IMG/VR virus record: IMGVR_UViG_3300025913_000027
Span: 1-64,000 of that record
Length of the DNA: 64,000 nucleotides
Source of the DNA: a virus
Strand: one strand, 5' to 3'
Position 1 is the first letter of the stretch. The number at the start of each line of letters is the position of its first letter. The notes beneath the pieces were generated by a model that worked only from the letters and a program-made list of their open reading frames with translations, ran no database searches and was not told where the DNA came from. Made by a program: the position numbers and the translations under genes. This document shows, one piece after another, positions 22,641 through 30,042 of this stretch.

Positions 22641-22732
22641 CGTGCTAACCCCCACCAAATAAAAGTCCCCCAAATGAATGGAGATAGGATGATTAAAGCT
22701 GCCATGGCGAGGTCGGCTACTTCGTCGGTCAT
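22637..22732 (-). CDS. 31-residue membrane peptide
   Basis: Starts at ATG 22732 (ATGA with the upstream stop): MTDEVADLAMAALIILSPFI followed by WGTFIWWGLAR. One hydrophobic span with Trp-rich end. Coupled on both sides as ATGA. Confidence 0.55.
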   Translation of the reverse strand: MTDEVADLAMAALIILSPFIWGTFIWWGLAR

Positions 22733-22932
22733 GCCCGTGGTTTCCTGCTTCTATTCAGCTCAGCGCACATGCGCCGCGCCTCTGCCCGCGTCGGCAATTG
22801 CACAATGCCAACAAGTGAAACTGGATGTTTCTCGCGTCCAACGCCCCAAGGATAATCCTTGTCGCTAAACTCTGCCGAGATTGCGTGCTTCGTGGTATTC
22901 AGGTTGATAACATACCACATGGGCCGCTTCAT
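22729..22932 (-). CDS. Hypothetical protein
   Basis: 67 residues from ATG 22932 (MKRPMWYVINLNTTKHAISA), with a C-terminal helix RAEARRMCAELNRSRKPRA. ATGA-coupled upstream and downstream. Function unknown. Confidence 0.6.
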   Translation of the reverse strand: MKRPMWYVINLNTTKHAISAEFSDKDYPWGVGREKHPVSLVGIVQLPTRAEARRMCAELNRSRKPRA

Positions 22933-23090
22933 TCCCGTGGCCTCCCCAGCGTGATCGTGTAGAGCCCCGAAGCAGTCGTACCGTTTTGCGCGGAGACACT
23001 GACCACCGTCCAGCCCTCGGCGGCTTTGCGGTTCATCAGGTCTTGAGCCTCTTGCGGATAGCCGTAGATGACAATGACAGCGTACTCCAT
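22929..23090 (-). CDS. Small DUF4177-like alpha/beta protein
   Basis: 53 residues from ATG 23090 (TGATG coupling). MEYAVIVIYGYPQEAQDLMN then KAAEGWTVVSVSAQNG resembles the DUF4177 pattern of strand, helix, (E)GW-strand. Function of that family is unknown. Confidence 0.55.
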   Translation of the reverse strand: MEYAVIVIYGYPQEAQDLMNRKAAEGWTVVSVSAQNGTTASGLYTITLGRPRE

Positions 23091-23296
23091 CACTTGAGCC
23101 CTCCGTTGATCCGATCTCGTCGATCTTCGGCGAGCACGTGCTCGAAGCGGACAAGCCAATCTTCAAGAAAGAGCCGTTGCCGGTCGAGCGCGCTATCAAT
23201 GGTTGATGCAGCGTCGCGCATTGTACTGGCGGCCGACCGCATGTTGTGGCCAGCCGTGCTGACATCCTCGGCACCGTGCAAGTGGACGCTATCCAT
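23090..23296 (-). CDS. Hypothetical coiled-coil-like protein
   Basis: 68 residues from ATG 23296. Repeated HNMRSAASTMRDAASTIDSA suggests a heptad helix, followed by RQRLFLEDWLVRFEHVLAED. It sits next to a two-span membrane protein and could be its partner. Confidence 0.55.
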   Translation of the reverse strand: MDSVHLHGAEDVSTAGHNMRSAASTMRDAASTIDSALDRQRLFLEDWLVRFEHVLAEDRRDRINGGLK

Positions 23297-23501
23297 TTTT
23301 GTGCCCTCTCCATACATCGAAGAGCGCGACCATGAGCCCGACCACGAGCATGAGCCCGAACGCCACGAGCACGCTTATACTTATGATGACCAGAAGCAAT
23401 GGAAACGATATCGGAAGCGTCAGCAGATACGTGCGCCGAGCCCAGCGCGGCCATGTGGACGGCCGGGAGAGCGTATCGCACCAATCAAACAGCTTAGTCA
23501 T
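23289..23501 (-). CDS. Membrane protein, one or two spans
   Basis: 70 residues; a Trp/Arg-rich N-terminus is followed by a ~36-residue hydrophobic stretch (TLPISFPLLLVIISISVLVA, continuing FGLMLVVGLMVAL), enough for two spans. Holin-like in size but located in an early region, so not called a holin. Confidence 0.6.
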   Translation of the reverse strand: MTKLFDWCDTLSRPSTWPRWARRTYLLTLPISFPLLLVIISISVLVAFGLMLVVGLMVALFDVWRGHKNG

Positions 23502-23673
23502 CTATGTGCTCCATCCACCACGCGGCGAGCAACCGCGCCTGTTCCTCGGTATTGCAGACGATCTCGTCGTGGAGCACCATGCAGCCGATGCCGAGCGCGT
23601 ACTGACGGAGCGAGTGATACAGCCGCTCGGCTCTCCACGCCTGTTGCTTCAACGCTGAGATGTTGACGCGCAT
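23494..23673 (-). CDS. Hypothetical protein
   Basis: 59 residues from ATG 23673 (TGATG coupling): MRVNISALKQQAWRAERLYH, ending AAWWMEHIDD. No family recognised. Confidence 0.55.
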   Translation of the reverse strand: MRVNISALKQQAWRAERLYHSLRQYALGIGCMVLHDEIVCNTEEQARLLAAWWMEHIDD

Positions 23674-23906
23674 CACACGTACCGCTTGCGTTGGGCGTGA
23701 CGCTGGAGCGTCGTGACTGGCACTACCTTCGAGCCTTCGAGCTTCGCGATGAACGGGGTATAATTTGCCCCCTCCACCGCAGGCCGCTTGAACTCGTGCT
23801 TCGGACAATACTGTCCGGCGCGGTCGCGCTCGACCACTTGGAAAGCGTCTTCGTCCGACACGCGGACCGGCCCGGGCTGACCGACAACTCGAATGCACTT
23901 CGCCAT
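23673..23906 (-). CDS. Hypothetical basic protein
   Basis: 77 residues, MAKCIRVVGQPGPVRVSDED. Contains YCPKHEFKRPAVEG and a basic C-terminus (RHAQRKRYV). Function unknown. Confidence 0.55.
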   Translation of the reverse strand: MAKCIRVVGQPGPVRVSDEDAFQVVERDRAGQYCPKHEFKRPAVEGANYTPFIAKLEGSKVVPVTTLQRHAQRKRYV

Positions 23907-23907
23907 C

Positions 23908-24213
23908 TCAATCTCCCAATAGTCCGGCGTCGCGCGCCAGACGGTAGCCGCGAACTAACTCTGTGATGTTCTCGACCGAGCAGTGTTGTATCAGCCGCGC
24001 AGCATCGGCGCGCACATGATCACCGTTGTTTTCAAATAGCAAGTCCCACTTGCCGTTCGTGTCACAGATCACGCCGTTGCTATGGTCGCACCCGAACTCG
24101 CGCAGCATCGGGCCGTCGATAGGATGCCGCCGCAACCGAGACAGATCGCTTTCGATCCGGTGAAGCTTCGCATTCGCAATCGTTTTACGCTTGGTCGTAT
24201 CGATGGACATCAT
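23908..24213 (-). CDS. Hypothetical protein
   Basis: 101 residues from ATG 24213 (ATGA with the membrane peptide upstream). KTIANAKLHRIESDLSRLRR then CDHSNGVICDTNGKWDLLFE. No family recognised. Confidence 0.55.
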   Translation of the reverse strand: MMSIDTTKRKTIANAKLHRIESDLSRLRRHPIDGPMLREFGCDHSNGVICDTNGKWDLLFENNGDHVRADAARLIQHCSVENITELVRGYRLARDAGLLGD

Positions 24214-24329
24214 ATACACCGCTCGCTTTGCGTGATCGCGCACCACAAGTGCGCGCTGATCAACGGATCAAGTCCCACCGCTATAGCGATGGCAAGAATA
24301 GCTGTCAACATCCCCAGCACGAATTTCAT
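24210..24329 (-). CDS. 39-residue exported or membrane peptide
   Basis: ATG 24329 overlaps the upstream stop as ATGA. MKFVLGMLTAILAIAIAVGL is a signal-like hydrophobic start; the tail has WCAITQSERC with two cysteines. Function unknown. Confidence 0.55.
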   Translation of the reverse strand: MKFVLGMLTAILAIAIAVGLDPLISAHLWCAITQSERCI

Positions 24330-24694
24330 CCCTCATTCTCCGAGACAGGGTTAATGTCCAAACCTGAAAATCTGTTGCCGGGCGTTGCGGGCTCTGCCTC
24401 GCGGATGGTGGTCACCAGCTCGCGAATGTTGACCGGCGCTCGACCTGACGACGCTGGCGCACCGTACTCCGGAGGCATGTAGCGCTCACGCTTCGCCTCC
24501 AGCTCATCCACACGACGATCCCAGTCTCGGCGGCGGTCGGGTATAAGCTGCTGATCGACGAACGCTCGCAGCCGTGCTACCTCGCCGTCAGTCAGGTTGA
24601 TGATGCCGACCGCCATCTCGCATTCCGTCCCCATGTTGTCCGCCGTGCGAGCGCGCTGGGCGACGAACTTGAGCGCTGGGAGTTTTGAAGCCAT
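24326..24694 (-). CDS. Hypothetical protein with RFSGL motif
   Basis: 122 residues from ATG 24694. Charged middle (RRRDWDRRVDELEAKRERY) and a C-terminus TPGNRFSGLDINPV. The RFSGL-(D/E)-I motif is also at the end of the protein at 27652-28227. Function unknown. Confidence 0.6.
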   Translation of the reverse strand: MASKLPALKFVAQRARTADNMGTECEMAVGIINLTDGEVARLRAFVDQQLIPDRRRDWDRRVDELEAKRERYMPPEYGAPASSGRAPVNIRELVTTIREAEPATPGNRFSGLDINPVSENEG

Positions 24695-24699
24695 TGATC

Positions 24700-25110
24700 T
24701 CAATCCCACGGGTTGGGCTCGGCGGGGGCCGGACCGATGTGCCACTGTCGCGTCTCATGGAAAGGACCCATACGCGCGATCTCATCCTCGGTCAAGCGGA
24801 GCCGCCGCATGATCTCGGCCGGGCTCTCGCCGGTTAGCTCGGTCAGCTTCAAAAGACTGCCGCGCGCCTTGGCCTCCCGCCAGTCCATAGCGTTCATGCT
24901 CATGGGGTTTGGATTAGCCCGCGCCGGGTCGAGCAGAGTTTTGATCAATCGCTCGTGCTTCCTGATCAAGCTCTCCCGTGTGAACTCGCGCCGGGGAGCG
25001 CGTTCGGGTTTATCGTACCCATATCGCCGGGCCATCCGCTGCACAGCACTGAGCCGTGCAGGGGGGTGTGCAGCGGGCACCAAAATGCGCTTTTTCGGCC
25101 TTTTTAGCAT
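24700..25110 (-). CDS. Hypothetical basic protein, first gene of the leftward run
   Basis: 136 residues from ATG 25110, preferred over 25122 because GAGG lies 7 bases upstream. Basic N-terminus (MLKRPKKRILVP) and a helical domain LLKLTELTGESPAEIMRRLR that resembles a short helix-turn-helix. It is the first gene leftward from the putative origin region and could be an early regulator. Confidence 0.55.
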   Translation of the reverse strand: MLKRPKKRILVPAAHPPARLSAVQRMARRYGYDKPERAPRREFTRESLIRKHERLIKTLLDPARANPNPMSMNAMDWREAKARGSLLKLTELTGESPAEIMRRLRLTEDEIARMGPFHETRQWHIGPAPAEPNPWD

Positions 25111-25483
25111 TTTCGACCTCATTTTTCAATTTCGCCGACCCGCATAAACATTGGCTTTCTTGCACGTCGGACTGCCGTTTTTAGGGGGTCTACCACCGCT
25201 CGGGGCCGAAGTCAAGCATTGCTAAGTCATTGACGTTGTTCGGATTGAGGTTTATCTGCACCGTGCAGACACAACTAAACACGGGTAAGCCTCGTGCGGG
25301 CTTTCTACAATCAAATCAATCAACTACGCAACTCCCATACACTTACAGCTCTTTTTCTGGGTTGATGGGGGATAATTACAGTGAGTAGCAGGTGGGAAAA
25401 CAGGCTTTACCTGTGTTGCATCGTTTTTCGCAGGCATTGGCTGGCCCTGCCACGCACCCTACAGGGGCAGTGATTTAGAGTTA

Positions 25484-25771
25484 TGATTAACGCCTTGAAG
25501 TGGCGCGTTAACCTTAACTATTAACCTTAATCCCGCACGAGCACCCATTAACCTTAATTCTTAACCACTTCGCACGCTATAAAGGCCCCTAAATGGCTGT
25601 TTTTATTAACCTTTATTGTTTACGTTAACGCCTGAGCCATGCAGTTTAGACATATCGCCCCCTTCCCTCACACGCTAACATATTGATATCACTACACTAT
25701 CTCAAAAATGTTCCATAAATGATCTTATGCGCGCTTCAACTATTTTTGTTAACCCTAATAATTAAGGTTAA
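25484..25771. repeat. TTAACCTTAA iteron-like repeats
   Basis: Exact TTAACCTTAA at 25508-25517, 25521-25530 and 25548-25557; TTAACC at 25561; TTAACCTTTA at 25606-25615; TTAACCCTAA at 25749-25758; the reverse complement TTAAGGTTAA at 25762-25771. TTAACGCC also occurs near 25484 and 25625. Repeated near-palindromic sites suggest a replication initiator or global regulator. Confidence 0.7.
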
Positions 25772-25785
25772 TGCCAGCTCGTCAC

Positions 25786-25814
25786 TTGACCCCTCCCAAA
25801 GAGGGTGCTACCCT
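25786..25814 (+). promoter_or_regulatory. Rightward promoter with hairpin operator
   Basis: TTGACC (25786-25791), 17 bases, TACCCT (25809-25814). CCCTC...GAGGG lies inside the spacer and CCCCG...CGGGG follows, both possible operators. Confidence 0.5.
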
Positions 25815-25953
25815 GTGCCCCGGCGAGTTACGGGGTAGGACCCCAAAATCGCGACGACCGGCCAGATGCTATGTGCCCTAGCTCATTCACACTTTCTCGC
25901 TTTTCCATCAAAATTCAGAAAAATAAAAATACGAATTTGGGAAAAATCCTCCC

Positions 25954-25983
25954 TTGACAGGAATTTAGAGTTTGTGCTAGGCA
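25954..25983 (+). promoter_or_regulatory. Main rightward early promoter
   Basis: TTGACA (25954-25959), 17-18 bases, CTAGGC/TAGGCA in a TGCTAGG extended -10 context, about 40 bases before the first rightward gene. Confidence 0.65.
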
Positions 25984-26020
25984 GGCGGTCCATTTCACAG
26001 ACTGCCGGAGGCCCGAGCCC

Positions 26021-26236
26021 ATGCCATCTATCCCCCGCCTTCGTCGGCAGATTGAGCAGTACGATCAGCTCGCTCAGCGCGACGGACCCGACAGCATCTA
26101 TCATGCGCTACGCGACGCGGCGCGCGACAAGCTCGTGCAGGCGATCAACGATGCACGCGGCCGAGCGCCATCCATCGTCGATCACACGACGCACGTTATC
26201 GTCGGCGATCACGCTCCCGAACCAAGGGTGTTCTGA
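26021..26236 (+). CDS. Hypothetical protein
   Basis: 71 residues, first gene rightward: MPSIPRLRRQIEQYDQLAQR, then helical HALRDAARDKLVQAI. TGATG coupling to the next gene. Function unknown. Confidence 0.6.
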   Translation: MPSIPRLRRQIEQYDQLAQRDGPDSIYHALRDAARDKLVQAINDARGRAPSIVDHTTHVIVGDHAPEPRVF

Positions 26237-26430
26237 TGGCCTCGCGCTTCGACAACAGTCAGGCCTACGCAATCGAAGGTGATCTTCTGCGAAAGCTCGA
26301 ACGCGTCGCGGTGCGCCTTGGTGCAGAGAAGCCCATCACGTGGCAGGAAGGCCGCCGCCTGAGCGGCATCGTTATCCGCGTCTTGGATACCGCAACACAG
26401 ATGGAGCGATACGATGCCGAAGATCAGTGA
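26236..26430 (+). CDS. Hypothetical protein
   Basis: 64 residues, helical (IEGDLLRKLERVAVRLGAEK, WQEGRRLSGIVIRVLD), acidic end. No family recognised. Confidence 0.6.
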   Translation: MASRFDNSQAYAIEGDLLRKLERVAVRLGAEKPITWQEGRRLSGIVIRVLDTATQMERYDAEDQ

Positions 26431-26809
26431 CCCGCTGCCCGAGGGCTATCCGAAACTGTTCGTGCATCAATCGGAGTGGACCGCCTTCGAGGCGGCCGGA
26501 TACGACATGCGCTTCTTCGAGCTGATCAAGCCGATCACCATCGATCATCAGATGCCGTCGAGCGCCGAGATGCGCGCGGAGACACGACGGCGGATCGATA
26601 CAGGCGAGCCGCTCGGCGCGTTCCACAATGCCGCGCCATTGCCGCCGGGCACGGTCGTCGCCGGTAGCCTCATGAAGCCAGACGGGTACGCGAACAACAA
26701 GTGGCCGCCTCAGCGGAAGCATATCAACTCCAAGCAGTGTGGGGGCAAAGAGGCAGCATGCCTCGCTGGCAAGAGCGGCCATTGCGTTGCCTGCGCGGAT
26801 GACGATTGA
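26414..26809 (+). CDS. Hypothetical protein with C-terminal cysteine cluster
   Basis: 131 residues. The C-terminus QCGGKEAACLAGKSGHCVAC has four cysteines and a histidine, a probable zinc site. N-terminal part has YPKLFVHQSEWTAFEAAGYD. Function unknown. Confidence 0.6.
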   Translation: MPKISDPLPEGYPKLFVHQSEWTAFEAAGYDMRFFELIKPITIDHQMPSSAEMRAETRRRIDTGEPLGAFHNAAPLPPGTVVAGSLMKPDGYANNKWPPQRKHINSKQCGGKEAACLAGKSGHCVACADDD

Positions 26810-26820
26810 AGGAGAGCATC

Positions 26821-27117
26821 ATGAGCGGCAGACCCGTTAACGAAGATCGACAAGCCGCAATCGCGTTCGGCCTGCGGACATATACCGGCACCGTGCATTC
26901 GAAGTGCGGCACCAATCAGCGCTATGTCTCCGGAGGCGCGTGCGTTCACTGCGCCCGGGTCATCGCGACCGAGCAGCGCGAAGCGAGAAAATTCCTGAAA
27001 GCACAGGCGAAGCTCGATATTGAATTGCAAGCCTCGCTTGACATCGAAGATCAAATGGTTTTAGAACAGGACGACGCCGAGGCCCGCGCGAGGCAGGCCA
27101 TTGAAGATTTGATGTAG
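26821..27117 (+). CDS. Zinc-finger protein with EDLM tip
   Basis: 98 residues from ATG 26821 (GGAGAG upstream). SKCGTNQRYVSGGACVHC is the CxxxxxxYxxxxxCxxC knuckle often fused to phage endonuclease VII or HNH domains, but here only a charged helical tail follows, ending QAIEDLM. The EDLM tip recurs in three other proteins. Confidence 0.65.
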   Translation: MSGRPVNEDRQAAIAFGLRTYTGTVHSKCGTNQRYVSGGACVHCARVIATEQREARKFLKAQAKLDIELQASLDIEDQMVLEQDDAEARARQAIEDLM

Positions 27118-27156
27118 ATGACCGGCATGGGCCGGTCGAGCCATGGAGCGAACATC

Positions 27157-27477
27157 ATGACGGATAAATCCCCGAACTACATTGCGACCCGCGCCGATCA
27201 GGAGTTTCTTGAGACCGCTCGACCGCGCTCGCCGAAGTTTCCCAGCATCGGCGAGGCGCTGGAGCGCCGTCGTCAGCTCCGCGAGACCATCGCGGCGCGT
27301 GCGATGCTGATCTTCGCAGGCCTTGGGCTGCTCTACGCTCTCTTCTGGAGTAGTTTCGGTTGGGTCATCTTCGGCTTCAATCTTGTCGGCTTCATCATCA
27401 CGTGCTTCATCACTGGCAACCGTCAGTGGCGGAATGCGGGATCGCCGGGAGGCATCAATGGCCGACGACCGTTCTAG
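27157..27477 (+). CDS. Two-span membrane protein
   Basis: 106 residues from ATG 27157 (GGAGC at 7-base spacing). Cytoplasmic-looking basic N-terminus, then MLIFAGLGLLYALFW and FGWVIFGFNLVGFIITCFI. Overlaps the next membrane gene by 20 bases. Function unknown. Confidence 0.6.
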   Translation: MTDKSPNYIATRADQEFLETARPRSPKFPSIGEALERRRQLRETIAARAMLIFAGLGLLYALFWSSFGWVIFGFNLVGFIITCFITGNRQWRNAGSPGGINGRRPF

Positions 27478-27655
27478 TGTTGACAAGGCTATCGATAACG
27501 ATAATCACATCTGGGCGCAAGAGCGCCATCGTCGCCGCGTGATGTTGATGCGCGAACTCGGAAAGACCAACCGCATGGAAGCTCGGATGCGCGTGTTGTG
27601 GATCGTAGCTGCCGTGCTCGGTATAATCGCTTTCGTAATGATGGGGCTGTCGTGA
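27458..27655 (+). CDS. Single-span membrane protein
   Basis: 65 residues from ATG 27458. Charged N-terminal helix (ERHRRRVMLMRELGKTNRME), then VLWIVAAVLGIIAFVMMGLS at the very C-terminus. Tail-anchored layout. Adjacent to another membrane protein, possibly its partner. Confidence 0.6.
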   Translation: MADDRSSVDKAIDNDNHIWAQERHRRRVMLMRELGKTNRMEARMRVLWIVAAVLGIIAFVMMGLS

Positions 27656-28227
27656 CGACCACCTGTGATGTATGCCAAGGCAGCAAACGTATCCGAGTGC
27701 CGTCATATCGCGCGCTCAGCGACGACGGGGATGTGGGCGTGGGCTTCAAGGAGTTCGACTGTCCGCAGTGCGTGCCGACCGTACCGTATAGGCGCGTGCG
27801 AGCGGTGAAGATCGCGACCTCATACGAAGCCGAGACATTCGGAAAATTCCAGATGCCTATCGAGCGCGCCCTCGCGGCGCGGTTCGGCGAGTACCTGTTG
27901 CGCGAGGGGCTGATCCGGTTCTCGACGACAGGGTCGCGGGATATGGGACAGATGGATAGCAGGATCGGTATCGTCGCGCATCTCGGCGTCGTGTCGCGTG
28001 AAGACGTGACGCTCGCGGGCGCTGATGCCGAGGTCGCGCTTATCAGTCCTCCGCCTGTCCCGCGCAAACTGACAGACAGAGAGCGGGCGCGGCTGCGCGT
28101 TCCCGGGAACGCCGTTAGGTGGGAGCCGAAGCCTGCGCCGTGGGCAAAGGACGAGCCCACCACGGATGAGTTTGACGAACCGAAGGACGCCATCGCGGGT
28201 CGCTTCTCTGGATTGGAAATCTTATGA
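27652..28227 (+). CDS. Zinc-binding protein with RFSGLEIL C-terminus
   Basis: 191 residues from GTG 27652 (GTGA overlap). CDVCQGSKRIRVP and DCPQC resemble one DnaJ-type zinc knuckle. The middle is helical; the end AIAGRFSGLEIL shares RFSGL with the 24326-24694 protein on the opposite strand. Function unknown. Confidence 0.6.
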   Translation: MTTTCDVCQGSKRIRVPSYRALSDDGDVGVGFKEFDCPQCVPTVPYRRVRAVKIATSYEAETFGKFQMPIERALAARFGEYLLREGLIRFSTTGSRDMGQMDSRIGIVAHLGVVSREDVTLAGADAEVALISPPPVPRKLTDRERARLRVPGNAVRWEPKPAPWAKDEPTTDEFDEPKDAIAGRFSGLEIL

Positions 28228-28457
28228 CCTATCCGTATGAAAAAGCCGCGCTCCGCATCGTGAGTTGGCTGCACGTCGCCGAGGACGACCTCGTCGGCGA
28301 GGTCGTGCAAACGTTCAACGGCGAGGTAGGGATGTGCAAGGAAGTGAAGCTTGACGATCACCACGGTCTGTGCTTTACGCTTGACGATCCGCCCCGGCCG
28401 GGGCGAGACGGCGCTCGACGCTGGTATCCAGTCTCAACGATCAGGATGAAGTCATGA
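28224..28457 (+). CDS. Hypothetical protein
   Basis: 77 residues with beta-strand character (LVGEVVQTFNGEVGMCKEVK). ATGA-coupled both sides. No family recognised. Confidence 0.55.
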   Translation: MTYPYEKAALRIVSWLHVAEDDLVGEVVQTFNGEVGMCKEVKLDDHHGLCFTLDDPPRPGRDGARRWYPVSTIRMKS

Positions 28458-28768
28458 GCAGCGCCATCAGCAAATTCAGTTCGCCGGTCAAGGCGCTCGA
28501 CCTCGACGACGATGACTTCCTCGACCGATGCGTCGCCGCGTACCGCGCGGAGTATGATCGATGGTGCTGGCGTCGAGCCCGGCCCCGCGTGGTCAAGGCT
28601 GAAATTCCGAAGAAGACACGCTACGAGCTTGTCCGCAACACGTCGCCGAACACTCAAGAGATTTTTAACCTCTCAAAATCCGAGTGCAAAGATCACCATG
28701 ATGCCGAGGCGTGGCTCAACACCATGCGCGGCAGAGCGGCGATGCGCGCAGCACTGGAGGCAATATGA
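28454..28768 (+). CDS. Hypothetical protein
   Basis: 104 residues with an acidic start (LDLDDDDFLDRCVAAYRAEY) and a basic middle (WRRARPRVVKAEIPKK). ATGA-coupled. Function unknown. Confidence 0.55.
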   Translation: MSSAISKFSSPVKALDLDDDDFLDRCVAAYRAEYDRWCWRRARPRVVKAEIPKKTRYELVRNTSPNTQEIFNLSKSECKDHHDAEAWLNTMRGRAAMRAALEAI

Positions 28769-28965
28769 TAATTCAGCGACCCCGGCCCAAGCAGGGCAGT
28801 CGCTTCGCGTGGCTCCCGGTCTGGACCCCCGATGGTAAGGTTTGGCTTGAGTGGGTCCACTTCTCGTGGAATGATACCGAGTTCGGTAGCTACAGCTATG
28901 CGCGCTGGGTCCCCGAGGATCGGTACGAAAACGGCGAGCGCCGCAGCTTCGAGGCGCGGAGCTAG
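28765..28965 (+). CDS. Trp-rich hypothetical protein
   Basis: 66 residues from ATG 28765 (ATGA). FAWLPVWTPDGKVWLEWVHF and YARWVPEDRY give a Trp-rich beta pattern. I recall similar small proteins in rhizobial phages but no function. Confidence 0.55.
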   Translation: MIIQRPRPKQGSRFAWLPVWTPDGKVWLEWVHFSWNDTEFGSYSYARWVPEDRYENGERRSFEARS

Positions 28966-28968
28966 GGA

Positions 28969-29304
28969 ATGCGGCAGATCGTCCATATGGTTAAAGCTGC
29001 GTTTGCAATCCCCGGGCCGGACGTTCGCACGCTATGCGGCGAAGTCGCCAACCCCTTTGAAAAAATCGCTGGCCCTGACCGATACAAGCTGCTATGCGTA
29101 TCAGGGTCCGTACTCGACGCTACGACAAAATCAAAGCTCGTCTCGTGCAAGAAATGTCTCAACCTCCTGACCATAGGAACGATCCATGTGCCCCGACCGA
29201 GTAGGTCCTCCAGCTCCCAGAAACGAGCCGTGGTGCCCGCCGCCGGAACAAGCCGCCGACGTGGCGGCCCAACCCCAGCGCGATCCCCTGCCCGACACGC
29301 CTGA
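28969..29304 (+). CDS. Hypothetical Cys-containing protein
   Basis: 111 residues. TLCGE...LLCVSG...CKKC gives four cysteines, likely a zinc site, in the first 65 residues. The Arg/Pro/Ser-rich tail overlaps the next gene by 119 bases and may be a consequence of that gene rather than selected sequence. Confidence 0.45.
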   Translation: MRQIVHMVKAAFAIPGPDVRTLCGEVANPFEKIAGPDRYKLLCVSGSVLDATTKSKLVSCKKCLNLLTIGTIHVPRPSRSSSSQKRAVVPAAGTSRRRGGPTPARSPARHA

Positions 29305-29473
29305 GCAAGGCGCGGTCCGCACGCGGGAGTGTCAAGAGTGGATCGCCCGGTGCTTCGGAGGCGATCAACTCAGCGCCCGGGAGCGGCTAGTCGCCGAGCT
29401 TGCTTTTTGCGCCGGATGGTCAGCGCGGAAGCATGCTCAGTATCGTGCGATCTTAAACCATCTTGGTGGATAA
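29186..29473 (+). CDS. Hypothetical protein
   Basis: 95 residues: Pro-rich start (MCPDRVGPPAPRNEPWCPPP) and a helical end ARERLVAELAFCAGWSARKH. Overlaps the preceding gene by 119 bases. Function unknown. Confidence 0.5.
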   Translation: MCPDRVGPPAPRNEPWCPPPEQAADVAAQPQRDPLPDTPEQGAVRTRECQEWIARCFGGDQLSARERLVAELAFCAGWSARKHAQYRAILNHLGG

Positions 29474-29556
29474 TGAGCATGCTGGTGCTCCTAGTCTTCC
29501 TCGTGCTCGCGGCTATCATCGGCACGCTGGCCGGAAACGAACGGAGAGAAAAATGA
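29473..29556 (+). CDS. 27-residue membrane peptide
   Basis: MSMLVLLVFLVLAAIIGTLA then GNERREK: a single span with a charged C-terminus. TAATG coupling upstream and ATGA downstream. Too short for most gene finders. Confidence 0.55.
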   Translation: MSMLVLLVFLVLAAIIGTLAGNERREK

Positions 29557-29639
29557 ATGCGACTGAAACCTACTACCGCACGGTCGCGCTGTTCGCGTTC
29601 GTGCTGCTCGACCTCGGCGTCTGGAGCCTGATCCGATGA
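29553..29639 (+). CDS. 28-residue membrane peptide
   Basis: MNATETYYRTVALFAFVLLD then LGVWSLIR. One hydrophobic span, ATGA-coupled on both sides. Second of a tandem pair of membrane micro-peptides. Confidence 0.55.
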   Translation: MNATETYYRTVALFAFVLLDLGVWSLIR

Positions 29640-29842
29640 CGCCGCTGATGCTCAGTCTGATTGCATGGCGCGCGGCGCATACAGCGGCGTATCCAGTCAG
29701 CTCGGCATCAGTAGTTGGTGCGCTTGTCAAACTGAGCAACCGAGGGCTCATGCTCGTGGACCCAGAAACGTGGGAGTATGTTCTGACCCCGCGCGGTAAG
29801 CATCTCGCAGACCGCGTCTTGCAGCGTTGGGATTTTCTCTGA
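29636..29842 (+). CDS. Winged-helix-like small protein
   Basis: 68 residues. ASVVGALVKLSNRGLMLVD followed by EYVLTPRGKHLADRVL is the helix-wing pattern of MarR-like DNA-binding domains. Could be a small regulator; support is pattern only. Confidence 0.5.
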   Translation: MTPLMLSLIAWRAAHTAAYPVSSASVVGALVKLSNRGLMLVDPETWEYVLTPRGKHLADRVLQRWDFL

Positions 29843-30042
29843 TGGACCTCAATAGCGCGATGCATGCAGCTCAGTACGGAGGCAAGGTCCGAGATGATGC
29901 GACTATGGCCCCGGACTGGACAGTGCGCTTCGTTTCAAGCGAGAGGCTGTTCTACTATTTCGATCCGGAAGGCAAGAGGGCTCACAAGATAAAATTCAGC
30001 GACGCTCAGCGCGCTTCATTCCAGTGGAGAATTGTGCCGTGA
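29842..30042 (+). CDS. Hypothetical protein
   Basis: 66 residues from ATG 29842 (TGATG). MDLNSAMHAAQYGGKVRDD then WTVRFVSSERLFYYFDPEGK. Resembles small phage DUF2829-like proteins only weakly. Function unknown. Confidence 0.55.
   Translation: MDLNSAMHAAQYGGKVRDDATMAPDWTVRFVSSERLFYYFDPEGKRAHKIKFSDAQRASFQWRIVP

Larger units (their letters stand above)
25123..26020. other. Gene-free divergent region, candidate origin and control region
   Basis: About 900 bases without a convincing gene, richer in A+T than the rest, separating leftward from rightward transcription. It holds the TTAACCTTAA repeat cluster (25484-25771), two rightward TTGAC-type promoters, A/T-rich stretches around 25680-25760 and 25910-25950, and small hairpins such as CAGGT...ACCTG near 25390-25425. 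This layout fits a replication origin combined with early control elements. Confidence 0.5.

Noticed and set aside
23289-23501. Holin candidate
   Set aside because: Two possible spans and small size fit, but it lies in an early leftward cluster with no endolysin nearby. Kept as membrane protein only.
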